NCBI RefSeq assembly: GCF_902652685.1
Contig: NZ_CACRUY010000003.1
Span: 173,345-237,344 of the forward strand
From: Mycobacterium sp. Marseille-P9652
Lineage (GTDB): Bacteria; Actinomycetota; Actinomycetes; Mycobacteriales; Mycobacteriaceae
Reading direction: 5' to 3'
Length of the DNA: 64,000 bases
In this document: piece by piece, positions 1 through 8,694 of the stretch
Layout of the letters: every line of letters begins with the position of its first letter
How positions within the stretch are numbered: the first letter of the stretch is position 1
Notes under the pieces: generated by a model
What the model saw: the letters and a program-made list of their open reading frames with translations, nothing else
The model's database searches: none
Told to the model about the DNA's origin: nothing
Program-made: the position numbers and the translations under genes

Positions 1-60
1 CACGCTGGAGGCCAGATCCCAGCTGTCGCCGTCCGAGCGCGCCGAACCACCCGATGACAA
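1..60 (-). CDS. Class I SAM-dependent methyltransferase, N-terminus only (partial)
   Basis: Only the first 20 codons lie in the window. They read LSSGGSARSDGDSWDLASSV; the SDGDSWDLASSV stretch is typical of the N-terminus of the mycobacterial TIGR00027 family of putative O-methyltransferases, which continue with an SVGATA..VAAARA segment. The start is well constrained: reading upstream in frame there is a GCC codon and then a TGA at 66-64, so the TTG at 60 is the only possible start, and a purine-rich GAGAGGGGTG lies just upstream. The gene is divergent from the large sensor kinase. Family call is from a short segment, so moderate confidence; the catalytic region is outside the window. Confidence 0.65.
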   Translation of the reverse strand, partial: MSSGGSARSDGDSWDLASSV

Positions 61-426
61 GGCTCACCCCTCTCGTCACTGTCCAGTGGATGTGCAGATC
101 CTAACGGGCGCCCGCGCGAGACGGGCCGACGTGGTCACACCGTCTCTCGGGCCGACGCGGCCGAACAGACGGCGGCTGAAGGAGTCGAGATTCGTTTGCT
201 GAGGGCACCCTTGGTCTGGCCGTGGCCGTGCCATACCGGTCGCCGGTCGCCCTCCGGTAGGCTCCGAAGATCAGTCTGCAGGATCGCGCTCCCATCAGCG
301 CCGAAGAGCAAACCGCCTGGGCGAGCCAGCCGCCCCGCGGCGCCTCGGCTTTGCTCCGCCAGAGAGGAACGGCGGGTGGGTGCTGATGACAGCACCGCGC
401 AATCGCCGGCCGCCAAGGAGGCCGCC
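61..426. other. Divergent intergenic region
   Basis: About 366 nt separate the divergent methyltransferase and sensor-kinase starts. The sensor-kinase frame is open back to a TTG at 196, but residues encoded there look like random high-GC translation and a much better start with a ribosome site exists at 427. No RNA gene, repeat or convincing promoter hexamer pair was seen; the region presumably holds both promoters. Confidence 0.5.
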
Positions 427-3400
427 GTGTTCGCCGCCGACGACGAACTGCGGCCCGATCTCGCCAAGGTCGATTGGTCGGCGACCCCGCTAGGATCGCC
501 GCTCGGCTGGCCACAAAGCCTGCAGACCGCGGTCAACACTGTGCTGTCCTCGCGCTTCTCCATGTGGATGGCGTGGGGTCCGGAACTCACCTTCTTCTGC
601 AACGCGGCCTACCGCCACGCCACCCTCGGCCGCAAATACCCCTGGGCCCTGGGCCGTCCCGCGCGGGAGGTTTGGGCGGAGATCTGGACCGACATCGGCC
701 CGCGCATCGAGCAGGTGCTCTCGACCGGGCAGGCGACGTGGGACACGGCGCTGCAGCTGTTCCTCGAGCGGTCGGGATACGCCGAAGAGTCGTATCACAC
801 GTTCTCCTACAGTCCCCTGCGCGACGAGGACGGCCACGTGGCCGGCATGCTCTGCGTCGTCAGGGAGGACACCGAGCAGGTGATCGCGGAGCGGCGGATG
901 GCCACGCTGCGCGACCTCGGCTCCGACCCGAGCGTGGTGCGCACCGAAGACCAGATGCTGGCGTTCGCCGGCCGCCAACTCAGCCGGAATCAGCAGGATC
1001 TGCCGTTCACTCTCATCGGCCTCTTCGACGACACCGGCGGGGCCCGGCTCGCGGGGTTCAGCGGGATCGAGGCCGACCATCCGGCCGCCCGGGCCCTGCT
1101 GACGGCGGCCCGCTCCCTGGTGTGGACCGCCGAAGAGTCACCCCGCAACGAGTCGATGGTGATCGCACTCGACGACGACCTCCCGGCCGGCCTGCCGACC
1201 GGAGCCTGGCCGGATCCGCCGCTGCAGGCGCTGGTGGTTCCGCTGTCTCAGCAGGGCGCCGCCCCCTACGGCGTCCTGGTCGCCGCGCTGAACCGCTACC
1301 GTCCGCTCGACGAGGGCTATCGCGCGTTCCTCCAACTGGTCGGGGCGCACCTTGCGGCGGGAATCGGCAGCGCCCGCAGCTACCAGGCCCAGCAGCGACG
1401 CGCCGAGGAGCTGGCGGAGCTTGACCGGGCTAAGACCACGTTCTTCTCCAACATCAGCCACGAGCTGCGCACCCCGCTGACCCTGATCCTGGGACCGCTG
1501 GCCGAATTGCGTTCGCACACGGCGCAACTCGATGAGCAGACGCGTGGAGAACTCGAGATCATCCACCGCAACGGGCTGCGCCTGATGAAGCTCGTCAACA
1601 CGCTGCTGGACTTTTCGCGCATCCAGGCCGGCCGCATGCAAGCCCATTACGAGCCGATCGATTTGGCCGGCGTCACCGCGGACCTGGCCAGCATCTTCCG
1701 GTCGGCCGTCGACCGGGCGGGGCTCGAGTTGCGGGTCGACTGCCCACCGCTGGACGAGCCGGTGTACCTCGACCGCGACATGTGGGAGAAGGTGGTGCTC
1801 AACCTGCTGTCCAACGCGCTGAAGTTCACCTTCCAGGGCTCGATCACCGTCGCCGTCCGCCGCGAGGGCCCCGACGCGGTCGTCACGGTCAGCGACACCG
1901 GGATCGGCGTTCCCGCAACGGAACTCCCGAGGCTCTTCGACCGGTTCCACCGCATCGAGACCCCCTACGCCCGCTCCTCGGAAGGCAGCGGGATCGGCCT
2001 TGCCCTCGTCAAAGAGCTGGTCGGGTTGCACGAGGGCAGCATCGCCGTCGACAGCACCGAGGGCCTGGGCACCACCTTCACGGTCCGGCTGCCGCTGGGC
2101 GTCGCGCACCTGCCGGCCGACGCCGTCTCCGCCGCCGAAACGTCGCGCGGCGGCTCGGGCAGCGCCGAACCGTACGTGCAGGAGGCCCTGCGCTGGGTGG
2201 CCAGCGACGTCGACGCCACGTCGGCCGACGGCCCCGAAGTGGGGCTGGCACCGGTCAGCGCGGCCAGCCAGGTGTGGAGCTCGGGACCGCCGCCGCGGGT
2301 GCTGATCGCCGACGACAACATCGACATGCGCGAGTACCTGGGCCGTTTGTTGGGCGCGGCCGGCTACGAGGTCGACTCCGTCAGCGACGGCGTGCGCGCG
2401 CTCGAGTCGGTTCGAAACAGCGCCCCGGACCTCGTGGTCAGCGACGTGATGATGCCCCGGCTCGACGGCATGGCGCTGGTGAAGGCACTGCGCTCGGACG
2501 CGCGGACGGCCGCGGTGCCGGTGCTGCTGCTCTCGGCGCGGGCCGGGCAGGAGGCGTCCATCGAGGGCTTGCGCGCCGGCGCCGACGACTACCTGGTCAA
2601 GCCCTTCGTCGCCGCGGAGCTGCTGGCCCGCGTGCGCGCCAACATCGAACTCGCGCGGCTGCGCAACCACCAGGCGCGGTGGCGCAGCGCGTTGATCGAG
2701 TCGATCCAGGAGGCGTTCTTCGTGTGCGACGAGCGCGGCGCCGTCATCGAGATCAACGCCGCCTTCGCCCACGTCCTCGGGTACGGGCAGGACGGCATCC
2801 CCTACCAGCCGATGCACCCGTGGTGGCCCGATCCGGAGACCGACCGCGATGCCCACCTGCAGTGCGCCGGGTTGTTCGCGGCCTTGTCGGGGGAGGCCAG
2901 CGGCACCTACGTCGTGCCCGCCGTGCACCGCGACGGTCATCGGCTGTGGATCCGGACCGCCGTCAACCACGCCCGGGACCCCGACACCGGCCGCCGGGTC
3001 GTCGTCGGCACGTTCCGCGACGTCACCACCGAGCACTACACGGTGCAACGACAGAGTGCCCTGGCCGAGCTCAACGAGCAACTCGCGCAGGCGGATTCGG
3101 TCGACGACGCCCTGTCGGCCGCCGTCCGCGGGCTGCGCAAGCTGTGGCGGGCCCGCCTGGTGCTTGCCGCCACGTTCCCCGCACCCGCCCCCGACTCGGC
3201 GTCGGGATCGGATGAACCGAGCCTGGTGTCGGACGGGGAGCCGTCGCGCTGGGCGGACCTGCCGGCAGCCACCCGGGACGCGATCACCTCGCTGCGTGAC
3301 GGGCACATGCTGATCACCGACGCGACCACTCGGGAGACGGCCGGCATCGCGCTGCAACATCCCCGCGGCGTCCTGGTGATCTGGGTCGAACTCGCCCGGT

Positions 3401-4584
3401 ACCGGCCGTTCACCGGCGACGACCAAACGCTGCTGACGGTGCTGGCCGGCCGCCTGGGCCAGGGCCTGCAACGGGTGCATCAGATCGACCAGCAGCGCGA
3501 AACCGCGCTGGCCTTGCAGCACGCGATGCTCGGCCCCGCCGTGCTGCCTTCGGGATTCGCGGTGCGCTACCAGCCCGCGACCCGGCCCCTGCAGATCGGC
3601 GGCGACTGGTATGACGTCGTCGACCTCGGCGACGGGCGGCTGGCGTTGATCGTCGGGGATTGCGTGGGCCACGGCCTGACGGCGGCGACGGTGATGGGTC
3701 AGCTCCGCAGCGCCTGCCGCGCCCTCCTGCTCGAGAACCCCAGTCCCAGCGCCACTCTCGAGGCGCTCGACCGCTTCGCGGCGCAGCTGCCCGGCGCCGC
3801 ATGCACCACGGCGTTCTGCGCCGTGCTCACCAGCGAGACCGGCGAGTTGATCTACGCCAGCGCGGGCCATCCACCGCCGGTGGTGGTCGACGCCGATCGC
3901 ACGATCCGGTTGCTCGACGAGGGCCGCAGCATCCCCCTCGGGCTGCGGCTTCGGCAGGACTGGCCGCGCCCACAGGCCCGGATCACCCTTCCGGCGCGCG
4001 CCACCCTGCTGCTCTACACCGACGGCCTCGTCGAGCGCCGCCGCGTCCCGCTGGACGACGGCATCGCCCAGGCGGCGGAGATCGTCCGGGACGGCGGCGC
4101 GTCCTCGCTGGAAGAGCTTGCGGGCGAACTCATGTCGAGCCTCGCGCCCGACGGCGGATATCAGGACGACGTCGCCATGCTGCTCTACCGCCAACCGCCC
4201 CCGCTGGAAGCGGATTTCGAGGCCGACGTCAACCACCTGGCCAGCACCCGCGCCGCCCTGCGGACCTGGCTGAAACGCGCCGGGGTGGACGCGGATCAGA
4301 CGCTGAGTGTGCTCATGGCCGCGGGCGAGGCTGTCGCGAACGCGATCGAGCACGGGCACCGCAACGGCCCCGGCACGGTTACCCTGTACGCGACGGCGCT
4401 TGCCGACCAGGTCCGGGTGACGGTCTCCGACACCGGCAGCTGGAAGACACCGCAACAGGCCGCCGATTCTCACCGCGGCCGGGGCATCACCCTCATGCGG
4501 GGGCTGATGAACGACGTCAGCATCAAGCCGGGCACGGCCGGCACCGGCGGCACAGTGGTCGAGTTGCGGGCGAGGCTCACCTGA
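427..4584 (+). CDS. Hybrid sensor histidine kinase / response regulator / SpoIIE-type PP2C phosphatase / anti-sigma ATPase
   Basis: 1,385-residue cytoplasmic signalling protein with no membrane segment or signal peptide. In order: PAS-like domain (about 10-140), GAF-like region (about 155-320), HisKA with His345 in SHELRTPLT, HATPase_c (about 450-565; N-box NLLSNALKF, DTGIGVP, GSGIGLAL), receiver domain (about 620-735; Asp673 in SDVMMP, Lys725 in LVKPF), second PAS (about 750-870), second GAF-like part, SpoIIE/PP2C phosphatase (about 1040-1240; GGDWYD at 1058-1063, VGDCVGHG), and an RsbW-like ATPase (about 1260-1385; EAVANAIEHGH, VSDTG). GTG 427 is preferred because AAGGAG sits 6 nt upstream. 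The next gene, a STAS protein, overlaps the stop by one base. The family logic suggests a stress partner-switch: sensor input controls dephosphorylation of a STAS antagonist and so a sigma factor. That pathway is inferred; the domains are seen. Confidence 0.9.
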   Translation: MFAADDELRPDLAKVDWSATPLGSPLGWPQSLQTAVNTVLSSRFSMWMAWGPELTFFCNAAYRHATLGRKYPWALGRPAREVWAEIWTDIGPRIEQVLSTGQATWDTALQLFLERSGYAEESYHTFSYSPLRDEDGHVAGMLCVVREDTEQVIAERRMATLRDLGSDPSVVRTEDQMLAFAGRQLSRNQQDLPFTLIGLFDDTGGARLAGFSGIEADHPAARALLTAARSLVWTAEESPRNESMVIALDDDLPAGLPTGAWPDPPLQALVVPLSQQGAAPYGVLVAALNRYRPLDEGYRAFLQLVGAHLAAGIGSARSYQAQQRRAEELAELDRAKTTFFSNISHELRTPLTLILGPLAELRSHTAQLDEQTRGELEIIHRNGLRLMKLVNTLLDFSRIQAGRMQAHYEPIDLAGVTADLASIFRSAVDRAGLELRVDCPPLDEPVYLDRDMWEKVVLNLLSNALKFTFQGSITVAVRREGPDAVVTVSDTGIGVPATELPRLFDRFHRIETPYARSSEGSGIGLALVKELVGLHEGSIAVDSTEGLGTTFTVRLPLGVAHLPADAVSAAETSRGGSGSAEPYVQEALRWVASDVDATSADGPEVGLAPVSAASQVWSSGPPPRVLIADDNIDMREYLGRLLGAAGYEVDSVSDGVRALESVRNSAPDLVVSDVMMPRLDGMALVKALRSDARTAAVPVLLLSARAGQEASIEGLRAGADDYLVKPFVAAELLARVRANIELARLRNHQARWRSALIESIQEAFFVCDERGAVIEINAAFAHVLGYGQDGIPYQPMHPWWPDPETDRDAHLQCAGLFAALSGEASGTYVVPAVHRDGHRLWIRTAVNHARDPDTGRRVVVGTFRDVTTEHYTVQRQSALAELNEQLAQADSVDDALSAAVRGLRKLWRARLVLAATFPAPAPDSASGSDEPSLVSDGEPSRWADLPAATRDAITSLRDGHMLITDATTRETAGIALQHPRGVLVIWVELARYRPFTGDDQTLLTVLAGRLGQGLQRVHQIDQQRETALALQHAMLGPAVLPSGFAVRYQPATRPLQIGGDWYDVVDLGDGRLALIVGDCVGHGLTAATVMGQLRSACRALLLENPSPSATLEALDRFAAQLPGAACTTAFCAVLTSETGELIYASAGHPPPVVVDADRTIRLLDEGRSIPLGLRLRQDWPRPQARITLPARATLLLYTDGLVERRRVPLDDGIAQAAEIVRDGGASSLEELAGELMSSLAPDGGYQDDVAMLLYRQPPPLEADFEADVNHLASTRAALRTWLKRAGVDADQTLSVLMAAGEAVANAIEHGHRNGPGTVTLYATALADQVRVTVSDTGSWKTPQQAADSHRGRGITLMRGLMNDVSIKPGTAGTGGTVVELRARLT

Positions 4585-4883
4585 TGGCCACGCCCTTGAT
4601 CCTCTCCGCCACCCGTCGGACCGACGGCACGCGCGTGCTGATCGCGCGGGGCGAGCTGGACCTCAGCAACATCGACCAGTTCATCGAGGCGCTGCGGGAG
4701 GCCACCGCCGACGGGGGGACGGTCACGATCGACCTGAGCCAGGTGGAATACCTGGACAGCGCCGCGATCAACACCCTCTTCGCGCATGTCGGCCACATCG
4801 AGATCGTCGCGAACCGGGTGTTGATGCCGCTCCTGCAGTTCAGCGGCCTCGCCGACGTGGTGACGGTGCGGCCCCCGCTCTGA
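4584..4883 (+). CDS. STAS-domain anti-sigma factor antagonist
   Basis: 99-residue STAS domain protein. It has the expected beta-strand RVLIARGELDLSN, the acidic strand VTIDLSQVEYLDS and the conserved phosphorylatable serine position (Ser59 in YLDSAAIN). Antagonists of this family bind an anti-sigma factor when unphosphorylated and are switched by a kinase and a PP2C phosphatase. Its ATG overlaps the stop of the upstream hybrid protein in TGATG, so it is likely translationally coupled and probably the direct substrate of the phosphatase and ATPase modules encoded upstream. The target sigma/anti-sigma pair is not in this window. Confidence 0.85.
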   Translation: MATPLILSATRRTDGTRVLIARGELDLSNIDQFIEALREATADGGTVTIDLSQVEYLDSAAINTLFAHVGHIEIVANRVLMPLLQFSGLADVVTVRPPL

Positions 4884-5113
4884 CATCCGGCGGAATAAGC
4901 GGGGCGGGGTGCTCGTTGGTTCCGGTCGGCGGTGTCGTGCGTTCCCCCGGGTACCACACCAGAACCGTCGCTTCGAGCGACCACTTGCCGAGAGGCGTGA
5001 ACACGGCACCGCCCCCTCTCTTGTTCCGGCGACTTGTTTCCCGGCTTGTTTCGATGGGCGCGATTCGGTCGAACCTCACCGGAGACATCGACCAACGTTC
5101 GAGGAGATCTCCG

Positions 5114-5281
5114 GTGGATCAGCAGAACAACATCGACCCCGCGCCGACGCCCGAGGACGCCAGGAAGGCGACCGAGGAGCAGCGCGAATTGCAGGAGCAG
5201 CTGGAGCAGCGGGACAACGACCCGGACGCGCCGGGTCGCCATCAGTCCCACCACGACCTGGCCGACGAGAGCACCCGCTGA
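5114..5281 (+). CDS. Small hydrophilic protein of unknown function
   Basis: 55 residues from GTG 5114, with GAGGAG at 5101-5106 as ribosome site. The sequence is strongly charged: an alanine/glutamate-rich, probably helical part (EDARKATEEQRELQEQLEQ) is followed by a polar tail rich in Asp, His and Arg. No cysteine, signal peptide or membrane segment. I do not recognise a family. Its stop lies 4 nt from the stop expected for the convergent esterase before that gene's frameshift, which supports it being a real gene with a tight convergent boundary. Confidence 0.5.
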   Translation: MDQQNNIDPAPTPEDARKATEEQRELQEQLEQRDNDPDAPGRHQSHHDLADESTR

Positions 5282-6519
5282 CGGCTACCTCGCCTGCTCG
5301 CCGTCGAGCCGGTCCATGAGCCACGGCAGTGTCGCCGTGAATGCCGTTGCCGCTGAGGGTATTCGACGATGTCGCAGTCGATTCCCCTGGCGGCGCCCAG
5401 CGCACACAGGGATTCGGCGGCGGCCTGACCCACGCCCGCCTTCTTGCCCGCCCTCGACACCGCGAAGAGGCCGGACAGGTCGGCGTACGGTCCGTGCCGG
5501 GCGATCGCGGTGCCGGGATCGAACCTCGACCACTGTTCCGCGTCGCCCCCGAAGAGCCGATCGATGGTCTGCTCGCGGGTGCCGGCATTCGGACCGAGGT
5601 CGCCGCCGATGTCGACGAACGCGCTGAACAGCTCGGGGTGCATGACCGCGAAGTCGACCGCGCAGGTGCCCCCGGAAGAGAATCCCACCACGCCCCATTT
5701 CCCCTGTCCCCCAACGTCGAAGGCGCGCTGCACCGCGGGCACCACGTCGTCGGTCACATGGTCGGCGGCGTTTCCCCGCGACCCGTTGACACATTCGGTG
5801 TCGACGGCGAAACCGCCGCTCGGGTCGGCGAAGACGACGGCGGGGGCCCGCCCGGCGTGTGCCGAGGCGAACGCGTCCAGGGTGTAAACCGCGTCACCGG
5901 CGCGAATCCAGTCGGCCGGGGTGTTGAATTCGCCGCCGATCATCGCGATCGCGGGGAGCCGCGGTGGCGCCGCGGCGAACCAGGCCGGCGGAAGGTACAC
6001 CCACTCGGTGCGGTGGCGAAAACCCGATCCGCCCGTCCCGGTGTCGACGGCCAGCACCGCGCCGCGTTGCGGCGCAACCCCTTTGGCCTTGAAGGCCCGG
6101 ACCGTTTGCAGGTCGGTCTGATCCGGCAGCCGGCCGCCGGTGAGCTGGCCCCACGCCGACGAGACCGTCGGGAAGTAGCCCAACCACCCGTTGATCGTAA
6201 GCCCGGTGCACAGCAGGCAGAACGACCACGCGAACGCGGCCGCGTTCCGGCGCCACCAGCCCGCGCCGCGCCAACCGAATACCGCCGCGGCGGTCGCTAC
6301 CCCCACCAGGCACACCCACCCCCACATCCGCCACGGCGGAGGCTCGCTCGCCAGTCCGAGGTTGCTGTAGCACTCATGGGCCACGCTGCCGGTTGCCGCC
6401 CCCACCGCCGCGGCCAGGGGCACCCAGAGGGTCCGCCAGCGCCGGCCCCGCCGGACGATGACATAGGCCAGCGCCGCGCCGGTGATCACCTGCAGGGCCA
6501 CGGGGATCGGACCGTGCAT
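5242..6519 (-). pseudogene. Membrane-anchored alpha/beta-hydrolase (esterase family) with C-terminal frameshift
   Basis: The open frame gives 425 residues: about four hydrophobic helices in the first 130 residues, then an esterase D/antigen 85-like alpha/beta-hydrolase domain with nucleophile motif GFSSGG. The last part looks shifted. After IVEYP the frame turns into basic low-complexity sequence (QRQRHSRRH...) and overruns the neighbouring gene, while the overlapping frame reads TAFTATLPWLMDRLDGEQAR and stops at 5285, which is what the family end should look like. The usual HDWP-type segment carrying the catalytic histidine is not visible in either frame, suggesting a small deletion that also shifted the frame. 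It may be an inactivated gene or a sequencing error. The start is ATG 6519. Confidence 0.7.
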
Positions 6520-6774
6520 GAGCGACGCGCGCCCGAGATCTGGGATAAGCAGTTGCCGACCGCCCGGTCGTCGGGGTGTCGGGAGTCATTGCGACCCGCG
6601 GCACCGTTGTCATGGGTGGCAGGCTGATACCCCGGCGCCGGTGCCGGAAAACGCTGGCCGACGACCGCATTCGCTGGTCGCGCGCCGGTTGCCGCGGGGC
6701 CGGGTGAATTGACCATGGCAGGATGTTTCGGTGTTGTCGTTGCGTGGCGCCGCGCAGTAGCTGAGGTGGTGGGG

Positions 6775-8664
6775 GTGGGCGAGGATCCGGCGGTGGGTCG
6801 GCCGGCCGATTCGCGGGTGGGCTCGCTGTTCGGCCCCTATCGGCTCACGCGGCTGCTGGGGGCCGGGGGTTTCGGCGAGGTGTACGAGGCCGAGGACACC
6901 GCGATGCACCGCGTAGTGGCGCTGAAGGTGTTGAGCGGCACCTTCTCCCAGGACCCGGTGTTCCGTGAGCGCTTGTTCCGCGAGGCGCGCACGGCCGGGC
7001 GGCTGCGCGAACCGCACGTGCTGCCCATCCACGGGTGCGGGGAGATCGATGGCCAGGTCTACATCGACATGCGGCTGGTCCGCGGCGTCGACCTGGCGAC
7101 TCTGCTGCAACGCGAGGGCCCCCTGGAGCCGGGCCGGGCGGTGTCCATCGTGCGGCAGGTCGCCGACGCGCTGGACGCCGCCCATGCCGAGACCGTGATC
7201 CATCGCGACGTGAAACCCGCCAACATCCTGCTGGCCGGTGACGGCTTCGCCAGCCTCGTCGACTTCGGGTTGGCGAACGCCGCGGGGGACGCCAGGCTCA
7301 CCAAGCCCGGCACCGCCGTCGGCACCTTCGACTACGTCGCGCCCGAACGGCTCACCGGCGAGCCCGTCGACCACCGCTGTGACGTCTACGCGCTCGCCTG
7401 CGTCCTCTACGAACTCCTGACCGGTCGCGCCCCGTATTCGGCGCACCGCGAACTGCCCGAGCTGATGGCCGCGCACATGACCGCCCCGATCCCCGTGCCC
7501 AGCCGCCAGCGACCGGGAATCCCCGCGGGATTCGACGCCGTCGTCGCCCGCGGCATGGCCAAGAACCCCGGCGACCGCTACCAGAGCGCAGGCCAACTCG
7601 CCGCCGCCGCGGAGGCGGTGGTGGCGCCCGCGCGCCGCGGTCCCGCGGTGTCGACGACGCAACCCTGGGAATCGACGCCGGCGCCGCCCCCCGCCCAGCA
7701 TCCGTCCCCGGCCGTCGGCCCGCCGCCGCCGCGCCGCGGGTCGCGCCGTCGCCTGCTCACGATCGTGGCCGCGCTCGCCGTCGTCGTCGCGACCGCCGCC
7801 ACCGTGGCGGCCATCGCGATCACCCATCGGCGCGGTCCGGCCCAGCAGGCCGCCTCTCGGCCGCGGCCCTCGTCGACGGCTCCCGTCACCCTGCCGTTCC
7901 CCAAGCTTGCCCTTCCCCGCGGCGTCGCGTTGGACGGCCGGGGCACCATCTACGTCGCCGAACTGACACCCCACTCCCCGAACGGACGCATCCTCGAACT
8001 GGCCGAAGGCCGCGACGCTCCCGTGGAGTTGCCCTTCGGGGACCTGTTCGCCGAAGGTGTCGCTGTCGACGCCCACGACAACGTGTACGCCACCGACACG
8101 CACGCGTCCGCGGTTTGGCAGTTGACGCCCGGGGCCCGGGGCCCGCATCTCATGCCGTTCGGGCCCCTCGGGAACCCGGTGGGCGTGGCCGCCGGCAAGG
8201 ACGGGAGCGTCTACGTCGCCGACCAGGCCCTGAAGGAGGTGCTCAAGCTGTCGGCCGGTGACACGCAGCCCACGCGGCTGATGCCCACCACCCCCCTTGA
8301 CTCACCGGTGGGCATCGCGGTCGATGGCGACAGCAACGTCTACGTCGTCGACAGCGGCGGCCGGCATGTGCTGAAGCTCGGCGCCGGCGCCTCCATCCCC
8401 ACCGAACTGCCCTTCGGGGGCCTCGACGCGCCCTACGGCGTGGCCGCCGCCAAGGATGGGACGGTATACGTCTCCGATCCGTTCAAGCATCGGGTGTGGA
8501 AGTTGCCCTCCGGCGCGGCGGCGTCCGCCGAGCTGCACTTCCCGGGGCTGAACTACCCGCGCGGGTTGGCCACCGATGAGGCCGGCGAGATCTATGTGGT
8601 CGACTGCAACAACGCCGACAGCTGCACGGACGGCAGGGTCCTGGAACTGGGTGCGGGAGCGTGA
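6775..8664 (+). CDS. PknD-like receptor Ser/Thr protein kinase with NHL beta-propeller (first of three)
   Basis: 629 residues. Kinase domain at about 20-280 with glycine loop GAGGFGEVYE, Lys51 (VALK), catalytic HRD at 143-145, DFG at 163-165 and activation-loop threonines in GTAVGTFDYVAPE, so it should be active. A Pro/Ser linker leads to one membrane helix (about 327-349), then an extracellular NHL propeller of repeated units containing LPF, GVAVD and VYVADxxxxxVLKL. This is the architecture of M. tuberculosis PknD, where the propeller is an external sensor. Several GTG codons are possible starts; GTG 6775 has GAGG 8 nt upstream, while 6766, 6769 or an upstream ATG cannot be excluded. It is followed after 30 nt by a close paralogue, suggesting tandem duplication and one transcript. 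Confidence 0.88.
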   Translation: MGEDPAVGRPADSRVGSLFGPYRLTRLLGAGGFGEVYEAEDTAMHRVVALKVLSGTFSQDPVFRERLFREARTAGRLREPHVLPIHGCGEIDGQVYIDMRLVRGVDLATLLQREGPLEPGRAVSIVRQVADALDAAHAETVIHRDVKPANILLAGDGFASLVDFGLANAAGDARLTKPGTAVGTFDYVAPERLTGEPVDHRCDVYALACVLYELLTGRAPYSAHRELPELMAAHMTAPIPVPSRQRPGIPAGFDAVVARGMAKNPGDRYQSAGQLAAAAEAVVAPARRGPAVSTTQPWESTPAPPPAQHPSPAVGPPPPRRGSRRRLLTIVAALAVVVATAATVAAIAITHRRGPAQQAASRPRPSSTAPVTLPFPKLALPRGVALDGRGTIYVAELTPHSPNGRILELAEGRDAPVELPFGDLFAEGVAVDAHDNVYATDTHASAVWQLTPGARGPHLMPFGPLGNPVGVAAGKDGSVYVADQALKEVLKLSAGDTQPTRLMPTTPLDSPVGIAVDGDSNVYVVDSGGRHVLKLGAGASIPTELPFGGLDAPYGVAAAKDGTVYVSDPFKHRVWKLPSGAAASAELHFPGLNYPRGLATDEAGEIYVVDCNNADSCTDGRVLELGAGA

Positions 8665-8694
8665 TCACCGATATGTCGACGGCGGGGGGCCGGC

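Noticed and set aside
196-426. N-terminal extension of the hybrid sensor kinase from TTG 196
   Set aside because: The extension has no domain similarity and no ribosome site, whereas GTG 427 has AAGGAG at ideal spacing and begins the conserved PAS region.
1138-4473. A 1,111-codon open frame on the minus strand
   Set aside because: It is the antisense of the hybrid sensor kinase; the amino-acid composition is typical of high-GC shadow frames and no domain is recognisable.
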